A stretch of DNA of 59,672 nt. It comes from an uncultured Campylobacter sp. (lineage in GTDB: Bacteria > Actinomycetota > Actinomycetes > Mycobacteriales > Mycobacteriaceae). The notes under the pieces were generated by a model. It saw nothing but the letters and a program-made list of their open reading frames with translations. It had not been told where the DNA came from and did no database searches. The stretch covers positions 1 through 59,672 of the forward strand of contig CAMIME010000009.1 of the NCBI GenBank assembly GCA_946221035.1, in the 5' to 3' direction. Shown here in pieces: positions 17,848-26,642 of the stretch. The position numbers and the translations under genes are program-made. Position 1 is the stretch's first letter. Each line of letters begins with the position of its first letter.

Positions 17848-18822
17848 ATGTTCGTAGGAATCAGGGAAATCAAGAAGGCCAAGGGGCGCTTCGGGCTCAT
17901 CGTGGGCACCGTCGCGTTGATCACCCTCCTCGTGGTCGTGCTCACCGGGCTGACGTCCGGTTTGGGCAAGCAGAACACCTCAGCGCTCGAGGCACTCGCA
18001 CCGGAATCGGTGGTGTTTGAGAACAACGAGGACCCGTCGTTCACCACCTCCCGCGTGACAGCGCGCGACGGCTTGGTGCCTCTGGGCACCGGCCAGACCC
18101 TGATGCAGGTCGAGGATGGGGGCGAGGAATCCGTCGCAGTGCTCTCCCTGCCCGAGGGCACGCAGCTGCCCGGCGGCCAGGTACTCGGCGCCGGTGCGGT
18201 CGCGTCCTCCTCCCTTGGGCTCACCGAGGGTGACAGGGTGCAGCTCGGTGGCACCGCCACCACCATCGACGAACTCACGGACGACCTGCAGTTCTCCCAC
18301 ACCCCGGTCGTGTGGGTGCCCACCGAGATTTGGCAGGGGGCGTTTCACACCGACGCGGACGGCACCGTCCTGCTTTCGGGAAACAAGAACGACGGCGTCT
18401 CGCTGAAGGACTCCTTCAAGGGCTTGGCGGCGTACTCCTCTGAGCGTGGCTCGCTGCTCATGATCCAGGGATTCCTCTACGCCATCGCAGCACTTGTCAT
18501 CATCGCCTTCCTCACCGTGTGGACGATGCAGCGCACCCGCGACCTAGCCATCTTGAAAGCCATCGGCGCCTCCAACACGTACCTGCTCAAGGACGCCCTC
18601 GGCCAGTCCGCGATCCTGCTGCTCATCGGCACTCTCATCGGCGGCCTGGCTGCGCTCGCCGTGGGCATCGGCATGGCAGGTGTCGCCCCGTTCACCCTCT
18701 CTGCCAACGTGATCGCGCTGCCCCCGGTCCTGGTCTGGGTGCTGGGCATGATCGGCGCGCTGCTGGCCACCCGCTCCATTGTCAAGGTCAACCCCCAAAG
18801 CGCACTCGGAGGTGTCGCATAA
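17848..18822 (+). CDS. hrtB: Heme exporter permease (FtsX/MacB-type)
   Basis: 324 residues with one N-terminal membrane helix (LIVGTVALITLLVVVLTGL), a large extracytoplasmic domain (about 45-205), and three C-terminal helices (around 208-230, 250-280, 290-312), the FtsX-type permease topology. The opening MFVGIREIKKAKGRFGLIVG and the LTSGLGKQNTSALEAL segment are typical of HrtB. It exports excess heme with HrtA. No Shine-Dalgarno is visible before ATG 17848. The stop codon overlaps the ATG of hrtA by one base. Confidence 0.85.
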   Translation: MFVGIREIKKAKGRFGLIVGTVALITLLVVVLTGLTSGLGKQNTSALEALAPESVVFENNEDPSFTTSRVTARDGLVPLGTGQTLMQVEDGGEESVAVLSLPEGTQLPGGQVLGAGAVASSSLGLTEGDRVQLGGTATTIDELTDDLQFSHTPVVWVPTEIWQGAFHTDADGTVLLSGNKNDGVSLKDSFKGLAAYSSERGSLLMIQGFLYAIAALVIIAFLTVWTMQRTRDLAILKAIGASNTYLLKDALGQSAILLLIGTLIGGLAALAVGIGMAGVAPFTLSANVIALPPVLVWVLGMIGALLATRSIVKVNPQSALGGVA

Positions 18823-19511
18823 TGCTTGAACTGAACAACGTCACCGTCTCCTTTCAGGACGGCCAGGAGCGCCGCACAGTGCTCGACAACCTGGACTTCA
18901 CCGCGGAGCCCGGCCGCTTGACCTTCATCGTCGGCGAGTCCGGCTCGGGCAAATCGACGCTTTTGTCCGTCGCAGCCGGTCTGATAACCCCTGATTCCGG
19001 CACGGCCAGGCTCAACGGGCGCGACGTCAACGACGCCGTCCGCCGCGACAACATCGGCATGATCTTCCAGCAGGCCAACCTGATCACCGCGCTCAACGTC
19101 CGGGACCAGCTCCTGGTCACCGACCACATTCGCGGACGTCGTCCTCGAAGGGAGAGGGCCGACGAGCTCCTCGCCGCCGTCGGTCTCGAGGGCCTGGGCG
19201 ACCGCGACATGCAGGCACTCTCCGGCGGCCAGCGCCAGCGCGTGGGCATTGCCCGTGCGCTCATGGGTGAACCCGACCTCGTGCTCGCGGACGAACCCAC
19301 CGCTTCCCTGGACCACGAGCGCTCCCAGGAGATCGTCACCCTCCTGCGCGACCTGGTGCACGAGCGCAACATCGCCTGCGGCTTTGTCACCCACGACCGT
19401 TCCATGATCGAGGACGGCGACGAAGTGTTCACCCTGGACAAGGGTGCGCGCGCCCGCTCCGGAACGCGCACAGATTCCCGCGCGGCTTCTCCGGCGTTCG
19501 TGCCGGCCTAA
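18822..19511 (+). CDS. hrtA: Heme exporter ATP-binding protein
   Basis: 229-residue ABC ATPase of the MacB/LolD class: Walker A GESGSGKST, Q-loop IFQQANLI, signature LSGGQRQRVGIARAL, Walker B DLVLADEPTASLD, H-loop FVTHD. It powers HrtB. The C-terminal tail is Ser/Arg/Ala-rich and probably disordered. ATG overlaps the TAA of hrtB (TAATG). The stop codon runs into an 11-bp tandem repeat; no hairpin terminator is visible before mshA. Confidence 0.88.
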   Translation: MLELNNVTVSFQDGQERRTVLDNLDFTAEPGRLTFIVGESGSGKSTLLSVAAGLITPDSGTARLNGRDVNDAVRRDNIGMIFQQANLITALNVRDQLLVTDHIRGRRPRRERADELLAAVGLEGLGDRDMQALSGGQRQRVGIARALMGEPDLVLADEPTASLDHERSQEIVTLLRDLVHERNIACGFVTHDRSMIEDGDEVFTLDKGARARSGTRTDSRAASPAFVPA

Positions 19512-19543
19512 CCAGCACCCAACCAGCGCCCAACCAGCGCCCA
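19511..19543. repeat. 11-bp tandem repeat, three units, between hrtA and mshA
   Basis: Units ACCAGCACCCA, ACCAGCGCCCA and ACCAGCGCCCA lie head to tail (19511, 19522, 19533) followed by a degenerate start of a fourth. Probably a slippage product; it sits just upstream of the mshA promoter. Confidence 0.75.
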
Positions 19544-19574
19544 ACTCTGGCGCGCCCCAGTAGGCTAAACCCCC

Positions 19575-20840
19575 ATGCGCGTCGCCATGATCTCCATGCA
19601 CACCTCCCCGCTTGAGCAGCCGGGGTCCGGCGACGCGGGCGGGATGAACGTGTACGTCCACAACACCGCCAAGCAGCTCGCCCGCCAGGGCGTGCGCGTG
19701 GACGTGTTCACCCGCGCCACCCACCCCAGCCAGGGCCAGGTAGTTGAGGTCGAGGACGGCTACCGCGTCATCAACATCATCGCGGGGCCCTACGAGGGGC
19801 TGGGGAAGGAGGACCTTCCCACCCAGCTCGCTGCGTTCGCGGGCGGCATTGTGCAATTCACCCGCGCGGCCGGCGAGCACTACGACCTCATTCACTCGCA
19901 CTACTGGCTTTCGGGCCAGGTGGGGTGGCTGCTGGCGGATCTGAAGGGCATCCCGCTCGTGCACACGGGCCACACGTGGGCGGCGGTGAAAAACGCGTAC
20001 GGCACCGATTCTTCCGAGTCCGAGGCCCGCCGTATTTGCGAGCAGCAATTGGTGGACAACGCCGACGCCCTCGTGGTCAACACCGCCGATGAGACGCGTG
20101 AGCTGGCCCGTTTCTACGACGTGGACGCGGGAAAGATCGCCGTCGTCAGCCCCGGCGCGGACACGGAGCTGTTTACCCCTGGCACTGACCGCAACACCGA
20201 GCGCGCCCGCCGCGACCTGGGCGTGCCCGTCCACGCGAAGGTGGTCGCGTTCGTGGGCAGGCTCCAAGATTTCAAGGGCCCACAGGTGCTGATCCGGGCG
20301 ATGGGGGAGGTCCACAGCCGCGGCCGGGTGAGCGAACCGCTGCGCGTACTCATCTGCGGCGGTGCCTCGGGCGCCGGCGCGTCCGTGGAGCACTACCGCG
20401 CGCTTGCCCGCGAGGCGGGGATTGAATCCATCTGCCGCTTCTTAGAGCCGCGCCCGCCCGAGGAGCTCGTCCGCATCTATCAGGCCGCCGACATCGTCGC
20501 CGTGCCCAGCTACAACGAGAGCTTCGGCCTCGTCGCCGTGGAGGCCCAGGCCGCAGGCACCCCCGTCGTTGCCGCGGCGGTCGGCGGGCTCCCCCTCGCC
20601 GTGGCCGACGGGGAGACGGGCGTGCTCGTCAGCGGCCACGAGACCACAGCGTGGGCCGACGCGCTTGAGCAATTGCTTATCGACGACTCCGTGCGCAACG
20701 CCATGGCCACCCACGCCGTCACCCACGCCGCCACTTTCAGCTGGTCAGCCTCCGCCGCAAAGCTGCGCGAGGTCTACTCGGAGACCCTTCACGGTTTTAC
20801 CCCCGACCCCGATTCGCGCCAGGCCGGCGGCACCAGCTAG
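19575..20840 (+). CDS. mshA: D-inositol-3-phosphate glycosyltransferase (mycothiol synthesis)
   Basis: GT-B glycosyltransferase family 4 enzyme, 421 residues, that joins GlcNAc from UDP-GlcNAc to inositol-3-phosphate, the first step to mycothiol, the actinobacterial thiol. Visible: the N-terminal MHTSPLEQPGSGDAGGMNVY with the GGMNVY donor/acceptor loop, HSHYWLSGQVG, and the C-terminal nucleotide-sugar site VPSYNESFGLVAVEAQAAGTPVVA with the E-x7-E motif. No Shine-Dalgarno; TAGGCT (19561-19566) ends 8 bases before ATG 19575, so the message is probably leaderless. Its TAG overlaps the convergent protease stop in CTAG. Confidence 0.95.
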   Translation: MRVAMISMHTSPLEQPGSGDAGGMNVYVHNTAKQLARQGVRVDVFTRATHPSQGQVVEVEDGYRVINIIAGPYEGLGKEDLPTQLAAFAGGIVQFTRAAGEHYDLIHSHYWLSGQVGWLLADLKGIPLVHTGHTWAAVKNAYGTDSSESEARRICEQQLVDNADALVVNTADETRELARFYDVDAGKIAVVSPGADTELFTPGTDRNTERARRDLGVPVHAKVVAFVGRLQDFKGPQVLIRAMGEVHSRGRVSEPLRVLICGGASGAGASVEHYRALAREAGIESICRFLEPRPPEELVRIYQAADIVAVPSYNESFGLVAVEAQAAGTPVVAAAVGGLPLAVADGETGVLVSGHETTAWADALEQLLIDDSVRNAMATHAVTHAATFSWSASAAKLREVYSETLHGFTPDPDSRQAGGTS

Positions 20841-22009
20841 GGCAGGCGGCCGATAACTTCCTCAACCGCGGTCACGGTGCCCCAGAATGCAATCTGGTCG
20901 GCGTGGTGCTCCGCTCGCTGCTGCACTTCGCGCACGTCAACGTCGCCACGCACAGCCCTGTCGGCGATCTGCTGGGCCTCGCCTTGCGCCTCGCCGATCG
21001 CCTTGCGCAGCTCCTCGCGGGGAACCGGGGGAGTTACCCCGGGGTTCATGCGCTCGATTTCCGCCGCCACGCGCTTTTCTTCGTTGCCGGGAACGTCAAA
21101 ATTCGCGTGCGGGGCCGTGGAATCGGTCACGGTGAATACGTCGTTGACGTGGCCGTCTGCCACCCCATAGGCGTCTTCGATAATCCGGTCCGCCGGCTGC
21201 GTCTTGCCCAACGGGCCCAGGGTCATGGAGGATACGCCGATGATCGCGCCGTCGCGCGGGTCGAAGTTCACCCCGCCGGAGTCGCCTTGCGCGTAGCCCA
21301 AGTTCCAGGAGTAGACGCCATTGCGGGTGCGTCCGATCTGCTGCGCGCAGGTGCGGCCCGAGGTGGAGCCGTCCTTGCAAATCGGCTGCCCGAAGTTGTC
21401 CACCGAGACCTCGCCCGGAGCGAGCGTCCGGTAGTCCCTGATCGTGGTCAGGCGCACCGGTTCGCTCGGGGTCCCGCCATCCCAATCGCGGGACTGGGCC
21501 AAGCTCGTATCCACGACTGCGTCGTCCAAGCGCACTACCCCCCAGTCCGCGGTGCGGATGGACTCCATGGGGTCGGACAGATCCATCGCCCTGGGAGCAA
21601 CGTGGTTCGACGCCACGCGTTCGCCCAACCGGATGTATTGCTGGCCGACGGGTGTGCTGATCTCATTCTTGACGGGAAGCCGGCCCGGAAGGGTGTTCAC
21701 GCAGTGCGACGCCGTCAGCATCACCCGCTGCGTGCCATCCGGCGTGCGCACGGTCCCGATCGGGCCCTGGGAGCAGACCGCGGAAAAGAACTCCGGCGGA
21801 ACCTTCAGCTCTCGGCCGGTGGGCATGGGGAAGGTCGGGGGCACCTGCTCAGGCACGATGCGCATGGGCGCGCCGGGGGCCGCGAGTGCGGGTTCTGCGG
21901 CCTGCGCCGGGGAGGCTGCGGTGGCGGCGGACAGGGTCAGGGCGATACCCGCGGCGGTAGTCGCTGCGGCGCGGATACATGCACGGATGCTTTGGAAACC
22001 TATACGCAT
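20837..22009 (-). CDS. Secreted trypsin-like serine protease
   Basis: 390 residues with a Sec signal peptide (basic start, hydrophobic AAGIALTLSAATAAS, cleavage near AQA-A at 37-38). A chymotrypsin-fold domain has candidate triad residues H102 (LTASHC), D155 (RTADWGVV) and S244 (GYAQGDSGG). Four Cys (79, 103, 211, 221) could form two disulfides. The C-terminal 90 residues are helical and charged, with no sorting signal or anchor, so it is probably released. ATG 22009 was chosen for its signal peptide and for TAACGT (22017-22022, complement) 7 bases upstream. The substrate is unknown. Confidence 0.85.
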   Translation of the reverse strand: MRIGFQSIRACIRAAATTAAGIALTLSAATAASPAQAAEPALAAPGAPMRIVPEQVPPTFPMPTGRELKVPPEFFSAVCSQGPIGTVRTPDGTQRVMLTASHCVNTLPGRLPVKNEISTPVGQQYIRLGERVASNHVAPRAMDLSDPMESIRTADWGVVRLDDAVVDTSLAQSRDWDGGTPSEPVRLTTIRDYRTLAPGEVSVDNFGQPICKDGSTSGRTCAQQIGRTRNGVYSWNLGYAQGDSGGVNFDPRDGAIIGVSSMTLGPLGKTQPADRIIEDAYGVADGHVNDVFTVTDSTAPHANFDVPGNEEKRVAAEIERMNPGVTPPVPREELRKAIGEAQGEAQQIADRAVRGDVDVREVQQRAEHHADQIAFWGTVTAVEEVIGRLP

Positions 22010-22095
22010 ATTCCTCACGTTACGCCACGCCCCGACACCCATCTGCCCGGTTGACTTGCCAACGGCGCTTCCCCTTGCGTGGCATGCTTGAAGGT

Positions 22096-22854
22096 ATGGG
22101 TGAAAATCGAGCAAACGGAAAGCTGATTCTGGTCCGCCACGGACAAAGTGAATGGAACAAGTCCAACCAGTTCACGGGCTGGGTGGATGTCGATCTGACG
22201 GAGCAGGGCGAGGCGGAAGCTAAAAACGCCGGCGCGCTGATGGTGGAAAAGGATGTCCTGCCCGACATCGTCTTCACCTCCCTTTTGCGCCGCGCGATCC
22301 GCACCGCGAACATCGCGCTGAACGCTGCTGACCGCCACTGGATCCCGGTCGTGCGCAACTGGCGCCTGAACGAGCGCCACTACGGCGCGCTGCAGGGTTT
22401 GAACAAGGCGGAGATCCGCGAGGAGTACGGCGAGGAGCAGTTCATGGAGTGGCGCCGCTCCTACGACACCCCGCCGCCGGAGATCGACACCGATAACCAG
22501 TACGCGCAGACGGATGACCCGCGCTACGCCTACCTGCCCGAGGTCCCGCGCACGGAGTGCCTGAAGGACGTGGTGGAGCGCTTCCAGCCCTACTACGAGG
22601 CGGCGATTCTGCCCGAGGTGCTGCAGGGCAAAAACGTCATGATCGCCGCGCACGGCAACTCCCTTCGCGCGCTGGTGAAGTACCTGGACAACATCTCCGA
22701 CGAGGACATCGCAGGCCTGAACATCCCCACCGGCATGCCGCTGGTCTACGAGATCGGGGAGCGCGGCAAGGTGCTCAACCCCGGCGGTACCTACCTTGAC
22801 CCGGAGGCCGCCGAGGCCGGCGCGGCCGCCGTAGCCAACCAGGGCAAGAAGTAA
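22096..22854 (+). CDS. gpmA: 2,3-bisphosphoglycerate-dependent phosphoglycerate mutase
   Basis: Glycolytic mutase interconverting 3- and 2-phosphoglycerate; 252 residues. Catalytic signature LVRHGQSEWN with the phospho-His, then NQFTGWVDVDLTEQG, the second arginine/glutamate region LNERHYGALQG, and AAHGNSLRALVKYL with the second catalytic His. ATG 22096 is chosen by comparison with the family's short lead; ATG 22084 is in frame. It is followed by senX3-regX3, the order known from mycobacteria and C. glutamicum. Confidence 0.95.
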   Translation: MGENRANGKLILVRHGQSEWNKSNQFTGWVDVDLTEQGEAEAKNAGALMVEKDVLPDIVFTSLLRRAIRTANIALNAADRHWIPVVRNWRLNERHYGALQGLNKAEIREEYGEEQFMEWRRSYDTPPPEIDTDNQYAQTDDPRYAYLPEVPRTECLKDVVERFQPYYEAAILPEVLQGKNVMIAAHGNSLRALVKYLDNISDEDIAGLNIPTGMPLVYEIGERGKVLNPGGTYLDPEAAEAGAAAVANQGKK

Positions 22855-22866
22855 CGCAGCGCACCC

Positions 22867-24036
22867 GTGACGCCGTTCATCGCGTTCCTCATCGGCGTCG
22901 CCGTGACCGTACCCGCCGTCATCGGGGTGCAACGGGCGCGCCGGTGGCGTGAGCGCAACCGCGCGGTCGAGCCGGGCGAGGACTCGCAGATCAGCACCGT
23001 CAGCCAGGTGCTGCACCTGGTGACCCAAGGCTCGCCCACCGGCATCGTCGTCGTGGGCCGCACCGGCAAAGTGCTGCTCTCCAACGCAAGGGCGCACGAC
23101 ATGTCGCTCGTGTACGACGGCACCGTTAACCCGAAGGTGTTCGACGTGGCGGAAGCGGTGTTCGACGACCAGGAGGAGCGCACGCTCGACCTGGAGCTGC
23201 CGCAGCGCACCACCGGCAGCCGCATCCGCAACGTGCGTGCCATGGTCACCCCGCTGTCGCTCACGGACAACTCCTACGCCATCATCTACGGCTCGGACGA
23301 GAGCGAGAACGTGCGCATGGAAGACGCGCGCCGCGACTTCGTTGCCAACGTCTCGCACGAGCTGAAGACGCCGGTGGGCGGCATCTCCCTTTTGGCGGAG
23401 GCCCTGCTGCAGGACACCGACGACCCGGAGATGGTGGGCTATTTCGGCGAAAAGCTGCAAAGAGAGGCCCTGCGCATGGGGGAGATGATCACGGATCTGA
23501 TCTCCCTGTCCAAGCTTCAGGGCGCCGAGGCGCTGCCGGACATGGTGCCGGTGTCCATCGACGAGGTGATCGAGGACGCGCTCGCGCGCAACCACGTCAC
23601 GGCAGAAAACCGCGATATCGAGCTCACCACCTGCCCACCCTCCGGCATTGAGGTGATGGGGGACAAGCAGATGCTTACCGTCGCGGTGGCCAACCTCATT
23701 TCAAATGCCATCAACTATTCGCCGAATGGCAAGCCGGTAAGTGTCACGCAGAAGGTGGTGCGGGAAAAGGTGGTGCTCATCCGAGTCACCGACCGCGGCA
23801 TCGGCATCGCGCCCGAGGACCAAAAGCGCGTCTTCGAGCGTTTTTACCGGGTGGATAAGGCCCGTTCGCGCTCAACGGGGGGCACGGGGCTCGGTTTGGC
23901 CATTGTGAAGCACGTGGTGGCGAACCATGGCGGTAGCATCAAGTTGTGGTCCCGGCCCGGAACCGGCTCGACGTTCACCATCGAGCTGCCGATCTATGAC
24001 CCCGCGCGTTCCGGCAGAAAGGAAACGGAGGCATAA
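22867..24036 (+). CDS. senX3: Sensor histidine kinase SenX3
   Basis: 389 residues: one clear N-terminal membrane helix (FIAFLIGVAVTVPAVIGV), a PAS-like domain (about 45-145), dimerisation/phospho-acceptor segment RRDFVANVSHELKTPVGG (His164), and HATPase boxes (NLISNAINYSPNGKPV, DRGIGIAPEDQKRVFERFYRVD, GGTGLGLAIVKHV). The SenX3-RegX3 system governs the phosphate-starvation response in mycobacteria; corynebacteria use a separate PhoSR for this, so its signal here is uncertain. GTG 22867 follows gpmA by 12 bases. Its stop abuts the regX3 start. Confidence 0.9.
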   Translation: MTPFIAFLIGVAVTVPAVIGVQRARRWRERNRAVEPGEDSQISTVSQVLHLVTQGSPTGIVVVGRTGKVLLSNARAHDMSLVYDGTVNPKVFDVAEAVFDDQEERTLDLELPQRTTGSRIRNVRAMVTPLSLTDNSYAIIYGSDESENVRMEDARRDFVANVSHELKTPVGGISLLAEALLQDTDDPEMVGYFGEKLQREALRMGEMITDLISLSKLQGAEALPDMVPVSIDEVIEDALARNHVTAENRDIELTTCPPSGIEVMGDKQMLTVAVANLISNAINYSPNGKPVSVTQKVVREKVVLIRVTDRGIGIAPEDQKRVFERFYRVDKARSRSTGGTGLGLAIVKHVVANHGGSIKLWSRPGTGSTFTIELPIYDPARSGRKETEA

Positions 24037-24726
24037 GTGACGACCATTCTTATTGTCGAAGACGAAGAGTCCCTCTCCGACCCACTCGCGTACCTGCTGC
24101 GCAAGGAGGGCTTCGACACACTGGTCGCCCCCGATGGGCAATCGGCCCTCGATCAGTTCGACGACGAGCGCGTGGACCTCGTGCTGCTCGACCTCATGCT
24201 GCCGGGGATGAGCGGCACCGAGGTGTGCAAGCGCCTGCGCGCAGAATCGTCCGTGCCCATCATCATGGTCACCGCCCGCGACAGCGAGATTGACAAGGTT
24301 GTCGGCCTCGAGCTGGGCGCGGACGATTACGTGACCAAGCCGTATTCCACCCGCGAACTGGTCGCCCGCATCCGCGCGGTGCTGCGCCGCGGCCCGGAAG
24401 CCGAGCCGGTCGAGGAGTTCGACGACCGGATCTTGTCCGGCGGCCGCGTGCAGATGGACGTTGAAAGGCACACAGTGCTTGTCGACGGCCATCCGGTCCC
24501 AATGCCACTGAAAGAATTCGACCTTTTGGAATACCTCATGCGTAACGCCGGGCGCGTGCTTACCCGCGGCCAGCTCATCGACAGGATTTGGGGCGCGGAT
24601 TACGTCGGCGACACCAAGACCCTGGACGTGCACGTCAAGCGCCTGCGCACCAAGATCGAGGTCGAGCCGTCGCGGCCGACCCAGCTGGTGACGGTGCGTG
24701 GCCTGGGCTACAAGTTCGAGGCCTAA
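24037..24726 (+). CDS. regX3: Response regulator RegX3 (OmpR family)
   Basis: 229 residues: receiver with acidic pocket VEDEES, phospho-acceptor D52 (VLLDLMLPG), conserved Lys in YVTKPYSTREL, and a C-terminal OmpR-type winged helix (LKEFDLLEYLMRNAGRVLTR, DVHVKRLRTKIE, VRGLGYKFE). GTG 24037 directly follows the senX3 TAA. Its TAA overlaps the stop of the convergent gene as CTAA. Confidence 0.93.
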   Translation: MTTILIVEDEESLSDPLAYLLRKEGFDTLVAPDGQSALDQFDDERVDLVLLDLMLPGMSGTEVCKRLRAESSVPIIMVTARDSEIDKVVGLELGADDYVTKPYSTRELVARIRAVLRRGPEAEPVEEFDDRILSGGRVQMDVERHTVLVDGHPVPMPLKEFDLLEYLMRNAGRVLTRGQLIDRIWGADYVGDTKTLDVHVKRLRTKIEVEPSRPTQLVTVRGLGYKFEA

Positions 24727-25601
24727 GCGCGCCTGTGGGCGGCTTTGGTGGCGGGGTGGGTGGACCGGAGGTCGTCGCTAAGCTGTGAGCGCTTGCGGCA
24801 GTGCTCGGCGAGCACGTCGTAGGGGGCGGGGCCGATGAGTGCTGTGAGCTCGTCTTTCATCGACTGCCACATGGGGGTGGTGCCGGTGTGGCAGGCGGGC
24901 GCGGCGGTGCACCACCAGTCGAAGTCTTCGCCCCCGCCGCCCCATTGGCGCCGGTCGTACTCGCCGATGGTGGTGCGCAGGATCTCCTGGCCGTCGGGGC
25001 GTTCCTCCCACTCGTCCTCGCGGAAAAACGGCACCTGCCAGCACACTTCGGGTTTGGAGCCGACGATGTTGCGGCCCTCGGCCACCGCCCACTGGTGCAG
25101 CGCGCAGCCGGCGCCGGTGGGGTGGCCGGGGCGGTTGGCAAAGATGCAGGCGCCGTCGATCACCTTGGTTTTGATGTGGGGGCCCTCATCCTCATCCCAC
25201 TCCAACCACGGCTCGAGCCACGTGGGGTCGTTGGCGGCGAAGAACTCGTCCGTGTCTGCGGGGCGCAGCTGCCAGAACTTCGGGTCCATGGCTCGCACGG
25301 AGTTGTATACGGTGTCGCGGTCTTCCTCGTCGGCGATGTAGGCGCCGTGGTTGCAGCACCCGATGGCGCGGTTGGACTCGTCGATGCCCAGGCACTCGGG
25401 GGTGCCGAAGCGGCACGACCAAGTCGATTCCACCCAGGTCAAGTCGATGGAGAAGATGCGCGTCGGGTCGGTCGGATCGACAAACTCGAACCACTCCCGG
25501 GGGAAGTCAGGCGGGGTTTCCCGGCCGGCGGCAATGGAGCGCCCGGCCGGCGAAGTGCCGGGAAATCCCAGGAAAACTGACTTCGGGGCTGGTTGATTCA
25601 C
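24723..25601 (-). CDS. Cysteine-rich conserved actinobacterial protein (Rv0495c-like)
   Basis: 292 residues, no signal peptide or membrane helix. Ten cysteines in spaced clusters (C63, C70, C82-C83, C152, C166, C187, C231, C237, C268), with IGCCNHGAY and WWCTAAPACH, suggest a metal or Fe-S site as in DUF3109/YkgJ-like cysteine-cluster proteins; this is inference. Trp/Glu/Asp-rich otherwise. The position next to regX3 and ppx matches Rv0495c of M. tuberculosis. Start GTG 25601; only 33 bases separate it from the divergent ppx start. Function unknown. Confidence 0.75.
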   Translation of the reverse strand: MNQPAPKSVFLGFPGTSPAGRSIAAGRETPPDFPREWFEFVDPTDPTRIFSIDLTWVESTWSCRFGTPECLGIDESNRAIGCCNHGAYIADEEDRDTVYNSVRAMDPKFWQLRPADTDEFFAANDPTWLEPWLEWDEDEGPHIKTKVIDGACIFANRPGHPTGAGCALHQWAVAEGRNIVGSKPEVCWQVPFFREDEWEERPDGQEILRTTIGEYDRRQWGGGGEDFDWWCTAAPACHTGTTPMWQSMKDELTALIGPAPYDVLAEHCRKRSQLSDDLRSTHPATKAAHRRA

Positions 25602-25634
25602 ACTTGGACACGCTATACCCGTTACGCTGGGGTG

Positions 25635-26642
25635 GTGCGATTAGGTGTTTTAGACGTCGGCAGTAACACCGTCCATCTGGTGGCGGTCGACGCGTACAGT
25701 GGCGGGCGCCCGACTCCAATGAGCGATTGGAAGCAGCCCCTGCGCCTTGTCGAGTTGCTGGATAAGAAGGGCAACATCGAAGACAAGGGCATTGACAAGC
25801 TTGTCGACGCAGTGCAGGAGGCCTCCGACCTCGCCGAAAATCTAAGGTGCGAAGAGCTCCACGCGTTCGCCACCTCCGCCGTGCGTTCCGCGACCAACTC
25901 GGACGACGTGCTGAAGCGGGTGGAGAAGAAGACGGGCGTGAACCTCACCATCCTCTCCGGTGAGGAGGAGGCGCGCCTGACCTTTTTGGCCGCACGGCGC
26001 TGGTACGGCTGGTCCGCCGGACGCATCACCAACTTGGACATCGGCGGCGGCTCGCTGGAGATTTCCACGGGCACCGAGGAGCTGCCGGATTTGGCCGTGT
26101 CCCTCGACCTTGGTGCTGGCCGGCTGACCCACGAGTGGTTCGACACCGACCCGCCGGAGCGCAAGAAGATCAACATGCTGCGCGACTACATCGACGCGGA
26201 GCTCGCGGGCCCGGCCGAGCAGTTCAAGGCCCTCGGCGAATCCGGCCTCGCGGTCGGCACCTCCAAGACCTTCCGTTCCCTGGCTCGTCTCACGGGTGCG
26301 GCACCGTCTTCGGCGGGCCCGTACGTCAAGCGCACGCTGACCGCGCCGGGTCTGCGCCAGCTCATTGCGTTCATCTCCCGCATGACGGCCGCGGACCGGG
26401 CGGAACTGGAGGGCATCAACGCGGACCGCTCCCACCAGATCGTTGCGGGTGCGCTTGTGGCGGAAGCCGCGATGCGCGCGCTGAATATTGATAAGTTGGA
26501 AATCTGCCCGTGGGCACTGCGTGAAGGCGTTATTCTGCGGCGGATCGACCAGGGCGCTGACCTGGCAACTGATTTGGCCGCTGATGTGACCGCGCAAACG
26601 GCTGCGAACAAGGCCTCGGACAAAGGAGACGACGACTCATGA
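25635..26642 (+). CDS. ppx: Ppx/GppA-type exopolyphosphatase
   Basis: 335-residue ASKHA-fold phosphatase: phosphate-1 motif LGVLDVGSNTVHLVAVD, the catalytic-Glu region FATSAVRSATNS, phosphate-2 LDIGGGSLEIS, and the LDLGAGRLTHE segment. The short single-domain form lacks the C-terminal HD domain of E. coli Ppx, as in other actinobacterial Ppx proteins. It degrades polyphosphate and/or pppGpp. GTG 25635 fits the first motif and has TACGCT (25623-25628) 6 bases upstream. The stop overlaps the next start (ATGA). Confidence 0.88.
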   Translation: MRLGVLDVGSNTVHLVAVDAYSGGRPTPMSDWKQPLRLVELLDKKGNIEDKGIDKLVDAVQEASDLAENLRCEELHAFATSAVRSATNSDDVLKRVEKKTGVNLTILSGEEEARLTFLAARRWYGWSAGRITNLDIGGGSLEISTGTEELPDLAVSLDLGAGRLTHEWFDTDPPERKKINMLRDYIDAELAGPAEQFKALGESGLAVGTSKTFRSLARLTGAAPSSAGPYVKRTLTAPGLRQLIAFISRMTAADRAELEGINADRSHQIVAGALVAEAAMRALNIDKLEICPWALREGVILRRIDQGADLATDLAADVTAQTAANKASDKGDDDS

